Positions 1-7,740 of a stretch of DNA of 18,746 nt are shown in pieces. The notes beneath the pieces were generated by a model. It saw only the letters and a program-made list of their open reading frames with translations. It searched no databases and was not told the DNA's origin. Positions within the stretch are counted from its first letter, which is position 1. Every line of letters starts with the position of its first letter. The position numbers and the translations under genes are program-made. The DNA is from Amphritea sp. (GTDB taxonomy: Bacteria; Pseudomonadota; Gammaproteobacteria; Pseudomonadales; Balneatricaceae): assembly GCA_018067325.1 (NCBI GenBank), contig JAGPUU010000136.1, forward strand, positions 1 to 18,746, given 5' to 3'.

Positions 1-22
1 ATAGCATAGATCCTTTAGTCAT
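1..22 (-). CDS. Possible N-terminal fragment of a gene running off the left edge
   Basis: On the minus strand an ATG at 22-20 opens a frame reading MTKGSML up to the window edge. It begins 34 bases after the stop of the epimerase gene in the same direction, so it could be the next gene of the operon. The only ribosome-binding cue is an AAGAA stretch just before the ATG. Seven codons cannot identify a product. Confidence 0.25.
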
Positions 23-56
23 ATTTCTTGTTATTTGCAGGCTGTTGATGCGGCTA

Positions 57-926
57 TCAGGCACGCGCTTTAGCTTTAGCCCGCATCTGTTCAAAATTAG
101 AAGTTGGCTGCCAGCCAAGCAACTCTTTGGCCGCTGAACTAGAAAACACAGAGGCGCGCGGGTTTTCTTGAAAACGCCTTGGAATTGTTACCTCTGGCAG
201 ATCACCCATCACATCCGCATACCACTCCAGCGTTGGTTTAGGGTGCGAAGTATCATCCGCGCTGAGGAAGAACGTCCCGAAGCGCAAACCGTCTGCTTTC
301 AGAGCACAATCAAATGCTGTTGCCACATCTTCAGCGGTCACGTAGTAAAACAACCAGTGACGATCAGGTGCGTCAACAAACTCGATATATTGTTCAAGAC
401 TTTCATCCAACACGACCGCCAGTGGGCGCAGACAGATCACATCCATATCGGTGCCATCAACAAAACTCTTTGCCATCTGCTCCATAACGATCTTGGAAAC
501 GCTGTAAGCCTGAACCGGTTTATTCTCATGGTTTTCATCTATCGGCAGAGAAACGGGCTGCCAATCCGAACGCATCTCACTCAGGCCGCAGGCCGAGACA
601 CTGGAACAGAGCACTACTTTCTGTACCTTCATCTCTGACGCCGCTTGCAGGACATGCCAGGTACCGCGCACATTGACGTCGATATATTCTTCGGGTGCAC
701 AGTTCCAGTCATAGTCCAGTGCCGCCAGGTGTACTACCGCATCAGCACCCTCAAACGCTTTACGTAACTGCGGTAGATCCATCACATTAGCTTCTATATA
801 TTCAACACCGCTATCTCCCGCAACCAGATCGGCGATGACAACCTCATAACTTTTCAATAACTGGCGGACAACATAGCCCCCCACACGACCAGCACCACCG
901 GTCACAACAACACGCTTAATAGACAT
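57..926 (-). CDS. NAD(P)-dependent extended short-chain dehydrogenase / epimerase family protein
   Basis: A 289-residue extended SDR (NAD-dependent epimerase/dehydratase family). The N-terminal Rossmann motif GGAGRVGG is at residues 10-17, acidic residue D33 follows beta-2 (usual for NAD preference), the catalytic Ser lies in LCSSVS (about 107-111), and the YxxxK pair is Y141/K145 in YSVSK. The protein is of similar length to uronate-dehydrogenase-like SDRs, but nothing fixes the substrate. The reading frame extends to a GTG at 953, but the ATG at 926 has an AGGT six bases upstream and puts the Rossmann strand at the N-terminus as usual, so I chose 926. It lies 78 bases downstream of the Rieske reductase on the same strand and probably acts on a later intermediate of the same pathway (inference). 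Confidence 0.85.
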   Translation of the reverse strand: MSIKRVVVTGGAGRVGGYVVRQLLKSYEVVIADLVAGDSGVEYIEANVMDLPQLRKAFEGADAVVHLAALDYDWNCAPEEYIDVNVRGTWHVLQAASEMKVQKVVLCSSVSACGLSEMRSDWQPVSLPIDENHENKPVQAYSVSKIVMEQMAKSFVDGTDMDVICLRPLAVVLDESLEQYIEFVDAPDRHWLFYYVTAEDVATAFDCALKADGLRFGTFFLSADDTSHPKPTLEWYADVMGDLPEVTIPRRFQENPRASVFSSSAAKELLGWQPTSNFEQMRAKAKARA

Positions 927-1004
927 AAAGTTACCTAATTTTTTGCTCAGCACTGCAGGGCGGACAATATTTTCCCGCCAGCTCTTTCGATCAAACAGCT
1001 CAGC

Positions 1005-1994
1005 TTAAAGATCCAGAATCAGTTCAGGAGAGATCGCCCGCGAAACACACAGCATCATGAAGTCGTTATCAGCCCTTTCATCTTCAGAAAGGATAGAATC
1101 ACGATGATCAGGCACGCCAGATAGCACACCGGTTTCACAGGAACCACAGATACCATCACCACAGGAGGTGGGAATTTTAATACCCGCTTCACGCAATACC
1201 GTCAGTGCCGATGCACCTTCAGGTATACGGATACGCTGTCCGGTACTGTTAATCACCACATCAAACGCAGCTCCGAAACTGTCCACCGGCCCCGCCGCAA
1301 AGCGCTCAATATCCAGACTCCAGCTGTCACTGGACTGTTCTGCATATTGCTGTTCTAGCGTATCCAGAAGTCGTTGAGGACCACAGGAGTAGACCGATGT
1401 ATCAGCATCGCAGGTGGCTAATAGCCCTGGCAGATCAATGTAGCCATCCTCTTTATCACCGTTGAGGGTGATGCGGGACTGATCATAATGCGCCAGTTTT
1501 TCCAGACAGGACATACGACTACGTTCACGGGACAGGTACACGAGACGCCAATCGAGCCCGTTGGTTTCAGCCTCTTGAATCATCGGCAACATAGGTGTGA
1601 TACCAATACCACCAGCGATGAATAAACATTTTTTGCGAGGTTTAAAAGGAAAATGATTACGCGGTTCAGATACTTTCAGCGTATCGCCCTGCTGTATCTG
1701 GTTATGGATAAACAGCGAGCCACCCCGGCCACCTTCTTCGCGTAAAACCGCCACCTGCCACTGACTAGTATCGTTACGATCGCTGCACAACGAGTACTGC
1801 CGCAATATGACATTATCCACATCAACATTGCCTGCGGCATCAGTACAGGTTTCAAGCGCCAGTTCAATATGTGCACCGGGTTGCCATTGCGGTAATGGCT
1901 CACCGTTCACAGCGGCCAGTGTCAGTCCTACCACATCTTCAGTCAGTGGCTGCTTTGCAGTCACTTTTACCAATATTTGATTAGTCGTTGCCAT
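1005..1994 (-). CDS. Rieske oxygenase reductase (FMN, NAD and C-terminal [2Fe-2S] domains)
   Basis: A 329-residue phthalate-dioxygenase-reductase/VanB-type flavoprotein that passes electrons from NAD(P)H through a flavin and a plant-type ferredoxin domain to a terminal oxygenase. The flavin-binding RQYS motif is at 65-68, the nucleotide-binding GGIGITPM at 128-135, CGP at 204-206, and the C-terminal [2Fe-2S] ligands are C278, C283, C286 and C316. The domain order flavin-NAD-ferredoxin is that of class IA reductases such as VanB, GbcB and CntB. The start is supported by AAGGGTGA a few bases upstream of the ATG at 1994. It follows the oxygenase gene by 137 bases in the same direction and is its natural redox partner. 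Substrate specificity lies in the oxygenase, so no gene symbol is given. Confidence 0.92.
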   Translation of the reverse strand: MATTNQILVKVTAKQPLTEDVVGLTLAAVNGEPLPQWQPGAHIELALETCTDAAGNVDVDNVILRQYSLCSDRNDTSQWQVAVLREEGGRGGSLFIHNQIQQGDTLKVSEPRNHFPFKPRKKCLFIAGGIGITPMLPMIQEAETNGLDWRLVYLSRERSRMSCLEKLAHYDQSRITLNGDKEDGYIDLPGLLATCDADTSVYSCGPQRLLDTLEQQYAEQSSDSWSLDIERFAAGPVDSFGAAFDVVINSTGQRIRIPEGASALTVLREAGIKIPTSCGDGICGSCETGVLSGVPDHRDSILSEDERADNDFMMLCVSRAISPELILDL

Positions 1995-2019
1995 GAGATC
2001 ACCCTTTAAAAGCCCCCAT

Positions 2020-2092
2020 CTTCAGACAACGCTGAAGACAGGAATCCGTCTCAAAGCTGGGTCGGTCTGACTGGCATAGAACAACCAGACCG
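2020..2092 (-). promoter_or_regulatory. Two stem-loops between oxygenase and reductase genes
   Basis: The 137-base spacer between the oxygenase stop and the reductase start can form two hairpins: CGGTCTG (2063-2069) with CAGACCG (2086-2092), and CTTCAG (2020-2025) with CTGAAG (2032-2037). Neither is followed by a T run in the minus direction, so they are not classical terminators. They may stabilise or process the mRNA; that is inference. Confidence 0.35.
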
Positions 2093-2131
2093 CCCATCTT
2101 TCTTATTACTGGAATCGAATCAACGACCCGT

Positions 2132-3340
2132 TTATTCGGCCTCAGCCAACTGAGCATCCGCGCGTTTATCTTCTGCCCGGTACATATCAACCAACCAGTT
2201 CTGCAGACGCTGGATAACCTGCTCTTCAGAGGTCAGGCGACCACGGGGGGCATGTTTAGAGTGCATACCTTTCTGCATCGCCTTCCAGGCAAACAGATCC
2301 TCTTCCATTACCTGCCACAGATCGTCATGTTCCTGCTGAAAGTTTTTCTGGAAATCATCGCGTGCAAGCGTCGATTCTGGATACATCCAGGACACTCCAT
2401 ACCAGGATTCGGTCGCACCTTTAGGCAGCCAGATGAAGAACTTCACCTTGTCTGGCATCGCCACCAGAAACATATTCGGTGACACTGTGATATAAGACAG
2501 TTGCTCACGTTCCTGATCGGTCAGGCTCGCCATCGGCGGCTGTAGGATAGAACCTGTATGCGTTGGCGCAGCGTCTTTATGCGGGCTGATCAGGTTGTAT
2601 GCCACCAAACCTTTTTCGACATCATTGTACTTAGCCTTCTCATCGACACTACCTGGTGGCAGCGGATACATCTCACCCCATGAACCACCATGCAGGACTG
2701 AACAGTGGTAACATTCGTCATTGAAAATTTTCCAGTTCCAGTCGAACGCTTCCATCTTCAGAGGCTCAAATGAGCGCAACTCAGACAACTTATAATTGCC
2801 CAGCTGCTCGCCTAAATTAGCCAAACGATCGCTCAGTGGAGGCAGACTTTCATCGTAAGTAATAAAGATGAAGCCTTCCCAGATCTCGGTACGAATCTTC
2901 GGCAGACAGACATCTTTAATATTAAAATCTTCTTCGTCCTTATCGGTCAGACCCGGTGCCGTGACGAGTTCACCGCTAGTGCTGTAAACCCAGGCATGCA
3001 AAGGACAGCGTAGCCGACGGGTATTACCCTGACCTTCAACAATCAACATGCCGCGGTGCTGACATACATTCGAAACGACATTAACTGAGCCACTACGATC
3101 ACGAATAACGATCAAAGGGTCTTCACCGACATCAATAGTGTAGTAATCACCCGCTTTAGGAATATCATTCGCACGGCCAACACAAAACCACTCATGACCC
3201 CAGACAGCATTCAGTTCGAACTTATAAAAATCTTCACCCGTAAAACATTCTGGCGGTAATGAATAAACCGGACCACCATCACTATAACTAGCATCAAATT
3301 CCGAAATAGAGATTGGGCTTTTTATTATTTTTTTAGTCAT
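2132..3340 (-). CDS. Alpha-only Rieske non-heme iron oxygenase (ring-hydroxylating family, GbcA/CntA-like active site)
   Basis: A 402-residue terminal oxygenase. The Rieske [2Fe-2S] ligands are C93-x-H95 (CQH) and C112-x2-H115 (CPLH). The catalytic iron ligands are predicted to be H212 and H217 (YHCSVLH) with D348 in the helix EEDLFAWKAMQKG. The residue three before H212, which relays electrons between Rieske centre and iron, is Glu (E209) where naphthalene-type dioxygenases have Asp. Glu here is known from enzymes acting on quaternary ammonium substrates (CntA, GbcA). The stretch from NWK to E209 is about three residues shorter than in those enzymes, so this is a divergent member. No beta-subunit gene is present. 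The ATG at 3340 has GGGAG about ten bases upstream. It is the first gene of an oxygenase-reductase-SDR operon. Possible roles: N- or O-demethylation or hydroxylation; substrate unknown. Confidence 0.9.
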   Translation of the reverse strand: MTKKIIKSPISISEFDASYSDGGPVYSLPPECFTGEDFYKFELNAVWGHEWFCVGRANDIPKAGDYYTIDVGEDPLIVIRDRSGSVNVVSNVCQHRGMLIVEGQGNTRRLRCPLHAWVYSTSGELVTAPGLTDKDEEDFNIKDVCLPKIRTEIWEGFIFITYDESLPPLSDRLANLGEQLGNYKLSELRSFEPLKMEAFDWNWKIFNDECYHCSVLHGGSWGEMYPLPPGSVDEKAKYNDVEKGLVAYNLISPHKDAAPTHTGSILQPPMASLTDQEREQLSYITVSPNMFLVAMPDKVKFFIWLPKGATESWYGVSWMYPESTLARDDFQKNFQQEHDDLWQVMEEDLFAWKAMQKGMHSKHAPRGRLTSEEQVIQRLQNWLVDMYRAEDKRADAQLAEAE

Positions 3341-3683
3341 CTCAGCAAGACTCCCGTCGCGATTATTAATATATTAATTGATTAAAAGTATTACTTATTA
3401 GTCAAAAACTAATTCAGTAAAACTTTAAATCCAGAAACTTAATAGTCTCAAAAAAACAGCACTTTAAGAACAAAGTATATTTCAAAGATCTATGAGCCAA
3501 GCTCAAAGAAGAACCTATCTTAATTCGATCTTTGAATTTCACTCACACCACCAAAGATACACTGCTATTACGGGGCCTTAAAGCAAGTATAATTCAACGA
3601 TAGTTGAGCACAGCTAAGGGTAAAACCACGCATTTATCTTGTAAAATTCTCATCATTAACAATCGATTTAAACGAGCACAATA
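3341..3683. promoter_or_regulatory. Divergent AT-rich promoter region between the oxygenase operon and gloA
   Basis: This 343-base gap has no gene that I can support. It must hold the promoters of the oxygenase operon (leftward) and gloA (rightward). It contains a 14-base perfect palindrome, ATTAATATATTAAT (3365-3378), 25 bases before the oxygenase start, and a spaced inverted repeat, TTCAAAGATC (3481-3490) with GATCTTTGAA (3527-3536), which encloses a small GAGC-CAA-GCTC hairpin (3494-3504). These are candidate operators. I could not pick convincing -35/-10 pairs. Confidence 0.45.
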
Positions 3684-4094
3684 ATGTCTGAAAAAATTAA
3701 ATTTAATCTTGACCACACGATGATAAGAGTTGCTGATCTTGAAAAATCTTTAGATTTTTACATTCGCATAATGGGCATGAAAATATTAAGAAAGAACGAG
3801 TACCCCGAAGGAAGATTTACTAATGTTTTTATTGGATACGGCCCTGAAAATAAAACCACAACAATCGAGATAACAAATAACTGGGATACAAAAACACCTT
3901 ACGATAAAGGTGAAGCTTATGGCCATATTGCATTCAATGTTGAAGATGTATCAGCAGCGATGAAATATCTGGAAGCTGAAGGCGTAAACATAAAAAGCCC
4001 AGCTAAATCGATGAATCACGGCACCCGGATGCTAGGTTTTGTATTCGATCCAGACGGTTACATTATTGAGCTGAACGAACCATTGAACAGCTAG
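3684..4094 (+). CDS. gloA: Glyoxalase I (lactoylglutathione lyase), VOC superfamily
   Basis: A 136-residue two-module VOC protein closely resembling E. coli GloA, which isomerises the glutathione hemithioacetal of methylglyoxal to S-lactoylglutathione in the cytosol. All four metal ligands of the family are present: H11 (LDHTMIRV), E62 (TTIEITNNW), H81 (AYGHIAF) and E129 (YIIELNEP). The FIGYGPE, NNWDT and DPDGYIIEL stretches also match the family, and the length is typical. The ATG at 3684 is the only sensible start, with a weak GAGC upstream. The gene is visibly richer in A and T than its neighbours and lies on the opposite strand between the oxygenase and transporter operons. It shares a bidirectional terminator with the stress-protein gene. 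Methylglyoxal detoxification is the default role; a specific part in the neighbouring pathway is not shown. Confidence 0.92.
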   Translation: MSEKIKFNLDHTMIRVADLEKSLDFYIRIMGMKILRKNEYPEGRFTNVFIGYGPENKTTTIEITNNWDTKTPYDKGEAYGHIAFNVEDVSAAMKYLEAEGVNIKSPAKSMNHGTRMLGFVFDPDGYIIELNEPLNS

Positions 4095-4120
4095 CCTAGC
4101 CAAAACGACAAGACAGATAC

Positions 4121-4149
4121 AAAAAAAGCCGGCAAAAGCCGGCTTTTTT
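4121..4149. terminator. Bidirectional intrinsic terminator between gloA and the stress-protein gene
   Basis: GCCGGC (4128-4133), an AAAA loop, then GCCGGC (4138-4143), flanked by seven A on the left and six T on the right. It therefore works on either strand: it terminates rightward gloA (stop at 4094) and the leftward TRAP-usp operon (stop at 4179). Confidence 0.93.
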
Positions 4150-4178
4150 AATACTAAGTTGATGCTGAACAACCTGGA

Positions 4179-4676
4179 TTAACGGTTGTAATCTTTACCT
4201 GTTGGAACGACCAAGACTGGCACTTTTGCTCTCTTAATCACTTGCTGAGTGGTATGGCTCTGACTATGTAAGCCCAGTTTATTCTCAGTACCCATGACAA
4301 TCAGATCAACCTGCTCCTGTTTCGCCGTAGCCAGAATGGCTTCATCATGATTGCCTTCAACCACTTTCGGCGTGACATTCATTTTCACCTTTATATCCAG
4401 ATTCTCTAGTTCTTCATCAAAGAACCGCTGAACCCGTTCTTCCATCTGCCCCATCACCTTTGAGATCCCTTCATCATGCACCTTTTTCACCAGATCTTGA
4501 GGCAGATACTGACGAATCAGCGCTTCACCCAGCTCACCCACCGGGTTGATCACGTGCAACATTACCAATTCAGCCTGGTTTTGCTGCGCCAATTGAATGG
4601 CATGACGATAAACAGAACGGGTATAAGGCCCCAACGAAGTCGTATACAGAATTTTATTAATTTGCGGCAAGCTCAT
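4179..4676 (-). CDS. Universal stress protein (UspA family), TRAP-associated, TeaD-like
   Basis: A 165-residue UspA-fold protein: beta strand KILYTTSL at the N-terminus, LVMLHVI in the second strand, and a C-terminal VMGTENKLG...VPVLVVP. It is the last gene of the TRAP operon, as TeaD is for the Halomonas ectoine transporter TeaABC, where it modulates transport. The ATP-binding signature G-x2-G-x9-G-S/T is degraded here: the second Gly is Asn and the last Gly is Thr. The Asp usually found after the first strand is Thr. ATP binding is therefore doubtful. A frame-compatible ATG at 4685 lies directly against the GGA of the ribosome site. The ATG at 4676 has AAGGA about nine bases upstream and gives a normal UspA N-terminus, so I chose it. 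The dctM stop codon at 4689 is immediately upstream. Confidence 0.87.
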   Translation of the reverse strand: MSLPQINKILYTTSLGPYTRSVYRHAIQLAQQNQAELVMLHVINPVGELGEALIRQYLPQDLVKKVHDEGISKVMGQMEERVQRFFDEELENLDIKVKMNVTPKVVEGNHDEAILATAKQEQVDLIVMGTENKLGLHSQSHTTQQVIKRAKVPVLVVPTGKDYNR

Positions 4677-4688
4677 TGTTTTCATTCC

Positions 4689-5993
4689 TTACATCATATT
4701 CGGCAGGAACAATACGACCTGCGGGAAAAAGCTGACAATCACTACTGCCAAACACATCAGTAAGAAAAACGGGAATGCCGCCTTTACTACTTTACCAATC
4801 GACTGACCGGTCAGACCCTGCAAAATAAACAAGTTAAAGCCAACCGGTGGAGTCATCTGTGCCAACTCAACCATCAGTACCAGAAATACCCCGTACCAGA
4901 TCGGATCAAATCCGGCCTGTAAAATCAGCGGCAGTGTAATTGGCAGGCTCATTACAATGATAGAAATACCATCGAGGAAGAAACCCAACAAAATGTAAAA
5001 CAGAGCCAGAATCCCTAGTAACGCATAAGGGGACAAGGCCAGGCTCTCTATCATTTTCACCAGTTCAACTGGAATATGCAGATAGCCGATAGCCGTCGAC
5101 AAAAACGCTGCTGAGATCAGAATTGAACACACCATGCAGGAGGTTTTTACCGCCCCCATTGCCGCTTCAATAACGATGTCCCAGGAGAAGCTACCCATAC
5201 AGATAACCAGCACAAAGGTTGCTGCCACACCGACCGCTGCGGCTTCCGATGGCGTTGCGATACCGCTATAAATACCACCCAGTACCAGAAAAATAAGGGT
5301 GATTATCGGTATCAGATCTTTTAGACCACTAAGCAGCCGTCTCAGCGTCAGTTTTTCTTCCGAACGGGGCGCTAACTCAGGGTTAATCGTGCAGCGAACG
5401 ATGATGTAAGATGAATACAAAAAAGCAACTAGCAGACCCGGCATAATACCTGCTGCAAAAAGCTTCGCGATCGAAACTTCGGCCAAAACACCGTAGATAA
5501 TCATCACTATTGACGGTGGAATCAGCAGTCCTAAACTACCGGCACCCGCCAGCGAACCTACCGCCAGTGAATTGTCATAACCACGCTCAGCAAGTGCTGT
5601 TGTCGTGATTTTACCCACCGTAGCCGTCGTCGCAGAAGTAGAACCACTCACCGCTGCAAATAAGGTACAGCCCAACACATTAGTGTGTAGTAACCGACCC
5701 GGCATCCACTGCACAAACGGTGACAGGCCACGGAACAACCGGTCAGAAATATCAGTACGGAAGATAATCTCTCCCATCCAGATAAAGAGGGGAATGGCAG
5801 ACAACTCCCAGGCACTGGAACTGCGCCAGATGACAGACCGGGCAATATAACCAACCCGATCAAGTGGAAAATCAGCGATCAGGGTCAAACTTGTTATTGC
5901 GACCAAAAACAGGCCAACAAACACCCAGACCCCAACACCAAGAAACAGTATGATAAGGGCAAGCATAATGCCCATTGTCATTAAAACGTCCAT
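4689..5993 (-). CDS. dctM: TRAP transporter large membrane subunit (DctM family)
   Basis: A 434-residue, very hydrophobic inner-membrane protein with about eleven to twelve predicted helices, the normal length for separate DctM subunits. It carries the DctM-like signature GIATPSEAAAVG near residue 245 and the repeated TSATTATVGKITTTAL / LGLLIPPS elements in the first half and MTPPVGFN in the second. It forms the Na+-driven translocation channel with DctQ. The ATG at 5993 has AAGAGAG six bases upstream. It starts 39 bases after dctQ and is followed within a few bases by the stress-protein gene, indicating one transcript. The symbol is a family name and does not imply C4-dicarboxylate as substrate. 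Confidence 0.95.
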   Translation of the reverse strand: MDVLMTMGIMLALIILFLGVGVWVFVGLFLVAITSLTLIADFPLDRVGYIARSVIWRSSSAWELSAIPLFIWMGEIIFRTDISDRLFRGLSPFVQWMPGRLLHTNVLGCTLFAAVSGSTSATTATVGKITTTALAERGYDNSLAVGSLAGAGSLGLLIPPSIVMIIYGVLAEVSIAKLFAAGIMPGLLVAFLYSSYIIVRCTINPELAPRSEEKLTLRRLLSGLKDLIPIITLIFLVLGGIYSGIATPSEAAAVGVAATFVLVICMGSFSWDIVIEAAMGAVKTSCMVCSILISAAFLSTAIGYLHIPVELVKMIESLALSPYALLGILALFYILLGFFLDGISIIVMSLPITLPLILQAGFDPIWYGVFLVLMVELAQMTPPVGFNLFILQGLTGQSIGKVVKAAFPFFLLMCLAVVIVSFFPQVVLFLPNMM

Positions 5994-6032
5994 AGCAGAC
6001 TCTCTTATAATTGTTATAGTTGCGACTGTAGG

Positions 6033-6572
6033 TCAGTCTTGCTCACTCAGCAGTCGCTGGCCTGAAACCACCCGCACAACGTAGGCGAGCATCTGAATAA
6101 TAAAGATCGCTAGCCCCAGTAAAACAAAGGCTTCTGGAATCCACAGAGGTACCGCAGCGATAGTCTCGCTGGTTGAACCCCGCTCAATATTTCGGGCAAC
6201 ACTCTTCCAAAAATACAACGCGATATACGAAGTCAGTACCAGAGCGGCACTCACACAAAGGATCTCGATAATTTGACGACCAAGCCTACTGCGAACCCGT
6301 GTCAGCAGAATATTCACTCGGATCAGGGTATTACTTTCAAAGGTATAGCCCAACGCCATAAAGGTCATTGCCGCAACACCGTAGCCAACAAACTCATCCA
6401 GAACAAAGGTTGAAGTACTGAAAAAAGCCCGCAACGAAATTTCTAAAATCACGTGCAGAGTCATACCGGCCATCAGCATTACCGCCAGCACTGCCCCAGC
6501 TTTAGCCAAAAATGAAGCGAAGCGGATAAACAGCGCAGCTAACAACTGCAAAACATTTGAATCGGTTCTCAT
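6033..6572 (-). CDS. dctQ: TRAP transporter small membrane subunit (DctQ family)
   Basis: A 179-residue protein with four hydrophobic helices (about residues 25-50, 60-80, 105-130 and 145-170), as expected for DctQ, which holds the binding protein and the DctM channel together. The conserved region around RAFFSTSTFVLDEFVGYGVAAM, with an acidic pair entering helix 2, fits the family. The reading frame could start at a GTG at 6578, but the ATG six bases further in has a GGG-containing element about seven bases upstream. Both are possible; I prefer the ATG. It lies between dctP (separated by a terminator) and dctM (39-base gap). Confidence 0.92.
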   Translation of the reverse strand: MRTDSNVLQLLAALFIRFASFLAKAGAVLAVMLMAGMTLHVILEISLRAFFSTSTFVLDEFVGYGVAAMTFMALGYTFESNTLIRVNILLTRVRSRLGRQIIEILCVSAALVLTSYIALYFWKSVARNIERGSTSETIAAVPLWIPEAFVLLGLAIFIIQMLAYVVRVVSGQRLLSEQD

Positions 6573-6671
6573 AGCCACACCCGTCTTAACGTTTGTTATT
6601 GTTATGACCGAAGCAGATTAGCGGACACAATAAGCCCGTACCACATCGGCAAGCACAGAACAGTTCAGATT

Positions 6672-6702
6672 AAAAAAGCAGACCGGGCGATTCCCGGCCT
6701 GC
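6672..6702 (-). terminator. Intercistronic terminator between dctP and dctQ
   Basis: In the minus direction the sequence reads GCAGGCCGGG, loop AATCG, CCCGGTCTGC, then TTTTTT. The stem has one internal mismatch, and the A run of the plus strand is at 6672-6677. Placed just after the dctP stop, it should let only part of the transcription continue into dctQM, giving more binding protein than membrane subunits. Confidence 0.88.
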
Positions 6703-6723
6703 GTAGTGAAACAGACAAACAGA

Positions 6724-7740
6724 CTAGTTAGAGGCAACCTTCTTTGCTACCGCAGCATGATACTGAGACAGTAATTCTTCACCTTTAGGACCCATCTTCT
6801 TCACCCATTCCTGAATCACAGGCTGAGCCGCAGACTGCAGCTCTGAACGGAAGTTAGTAGGCACATCTTCAACAATAGTCAGACCCTTTTCACGGCCAGC
6901 GGCATAAGCTTCCTGAACCACGTTGCCGGTGTTATTCCAGACATGTGCTTCGGTCTCAGTCGCCGCGTCAGTCACTGCTTGCTGCAACTCAGGAGAAAGG
7001 CCATTCCAGGTATCCAGATTCATAGTTATCAGGTTAATAGTGCTGTCGTAGTTAAGCGCAGTGAAATGCGATACATAGTCATTGAAGCTACCGCTCAGAC
7101 CGGCTTCGATTGAAGTCAGTACACCATCGATACCGCCAGTACTCAGCTGCGGTACGATATCCGCCCAGCTCAGCTGAATGGGTGAAGAACCAGCATTACG
7201 AAACACCTTAGTACCGTTAGCGTCATAGGTGCGCATTTTCAGGTTATTAACCGCTTCGTTATTAGTCAGTGCTTCCTTACCCCACAAACCACTTGAAGGC
7301 CATGGAGATGCGTACAACAATTTCTGATTATACTTAGCCAGTACACGCTGATACTCAGGTTTAGCCACATCGTACAATGTTTTAGCTTCTTCAGTATTCG
7401 AGCTCAGGAAAGGCAAAGAAGACAGTAGGAAGATTGGATCAACACCCCCTAGTGGCGGAATAAAGGTATTCGCCAACACAACAGCGCCGTCGCCTACCGC
7501 ATCCAGCTGGTCTTTAGATTTCAGACCTAACGCACCACCAAAGTGATGCGCAATTTCAATTTCACCCTTAGATGTCTTCTTCAGCTGAACACCAAAGTAT
7601 TTGTCACCCTCACCCTGAACTGAAGTTGAAGGATATTCGTTAGGCATATCCCAGATCACTGTTCCAGCGCTGGCTGGCAATGCCAAGGCAACCGATAAAA
7701 CTGCAGACAGACCCAATGTAGTAGTTATTTTTTTAATCAT
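6724..7740 (-). CDS. dctP: TRAP transporter periplasmic solute-binding protein (DctP family)
   Basis: A 338-residue secreted binding protein. A Sec signal peptide is visible: lysines at 3-4, a hydrophobic core to about residue 20, and an ASA|G cleavage site after residue 25. The DctP fold is recognised from the hinge region NNLKMRTYD, where R170 is the arginine that grips the ligand carboxylate in most TRAP binding proteins. So the ligand is probably an organic anion, but the exact substrate cannot be read from sequence. The ATG at 7740 has GGGA about eight bases upstream. It is first in the transporter operon, preceded by a long leader with possible regulatory structures and followed by a partial terminator. 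Linkage to the Rieske oxygenase genes suggests it captures their substrate (inference). Confidence 0.94.
   Translation of the reverse strand: MIKKITTTLGLSAVLSVALALPASAGTVIWDMPNEYPSTSVQGEGDKYFGVQLKKTSKGEIEIAHHFGGALGLKSKDQLDAVGDGAVVLANTFIPPLGGVDPIFLLSSLPFLSSNTEEAKTLYDVAKPEYQRVLAKYNQKLLYASPWPSSGLWGKEALTNNEAVNNLKMRTYDANGTKVFRNAGSSPIQLSWADIVPQLSTGGIDGVLTSIEAGLSGSFNDYVSHFTALNYDSTINLITMNLDTWNGLSPELQQAVTDAATETEAHVWNNTGNVVQEAYAAGREKGLTIVEDVPTNFRSELQSAAQPVIQEWVKKMGPKGEELLSQYHAAVAKKVASN

Noticed and set aside
168..638. 156-codon plus-strand frame opposite the epimerase gene
   Set aside because: The minus-strand SDR has all family motifs; the plus-strand frame has no domain and is a shadow.
958..979. 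GGCGG/CCGCC hairpin between reductase and epimerase genes as a terminator
   Set aside because: The stem is only five base pairs with an 11-base loop and there is no T run, so a terminator is not supported.
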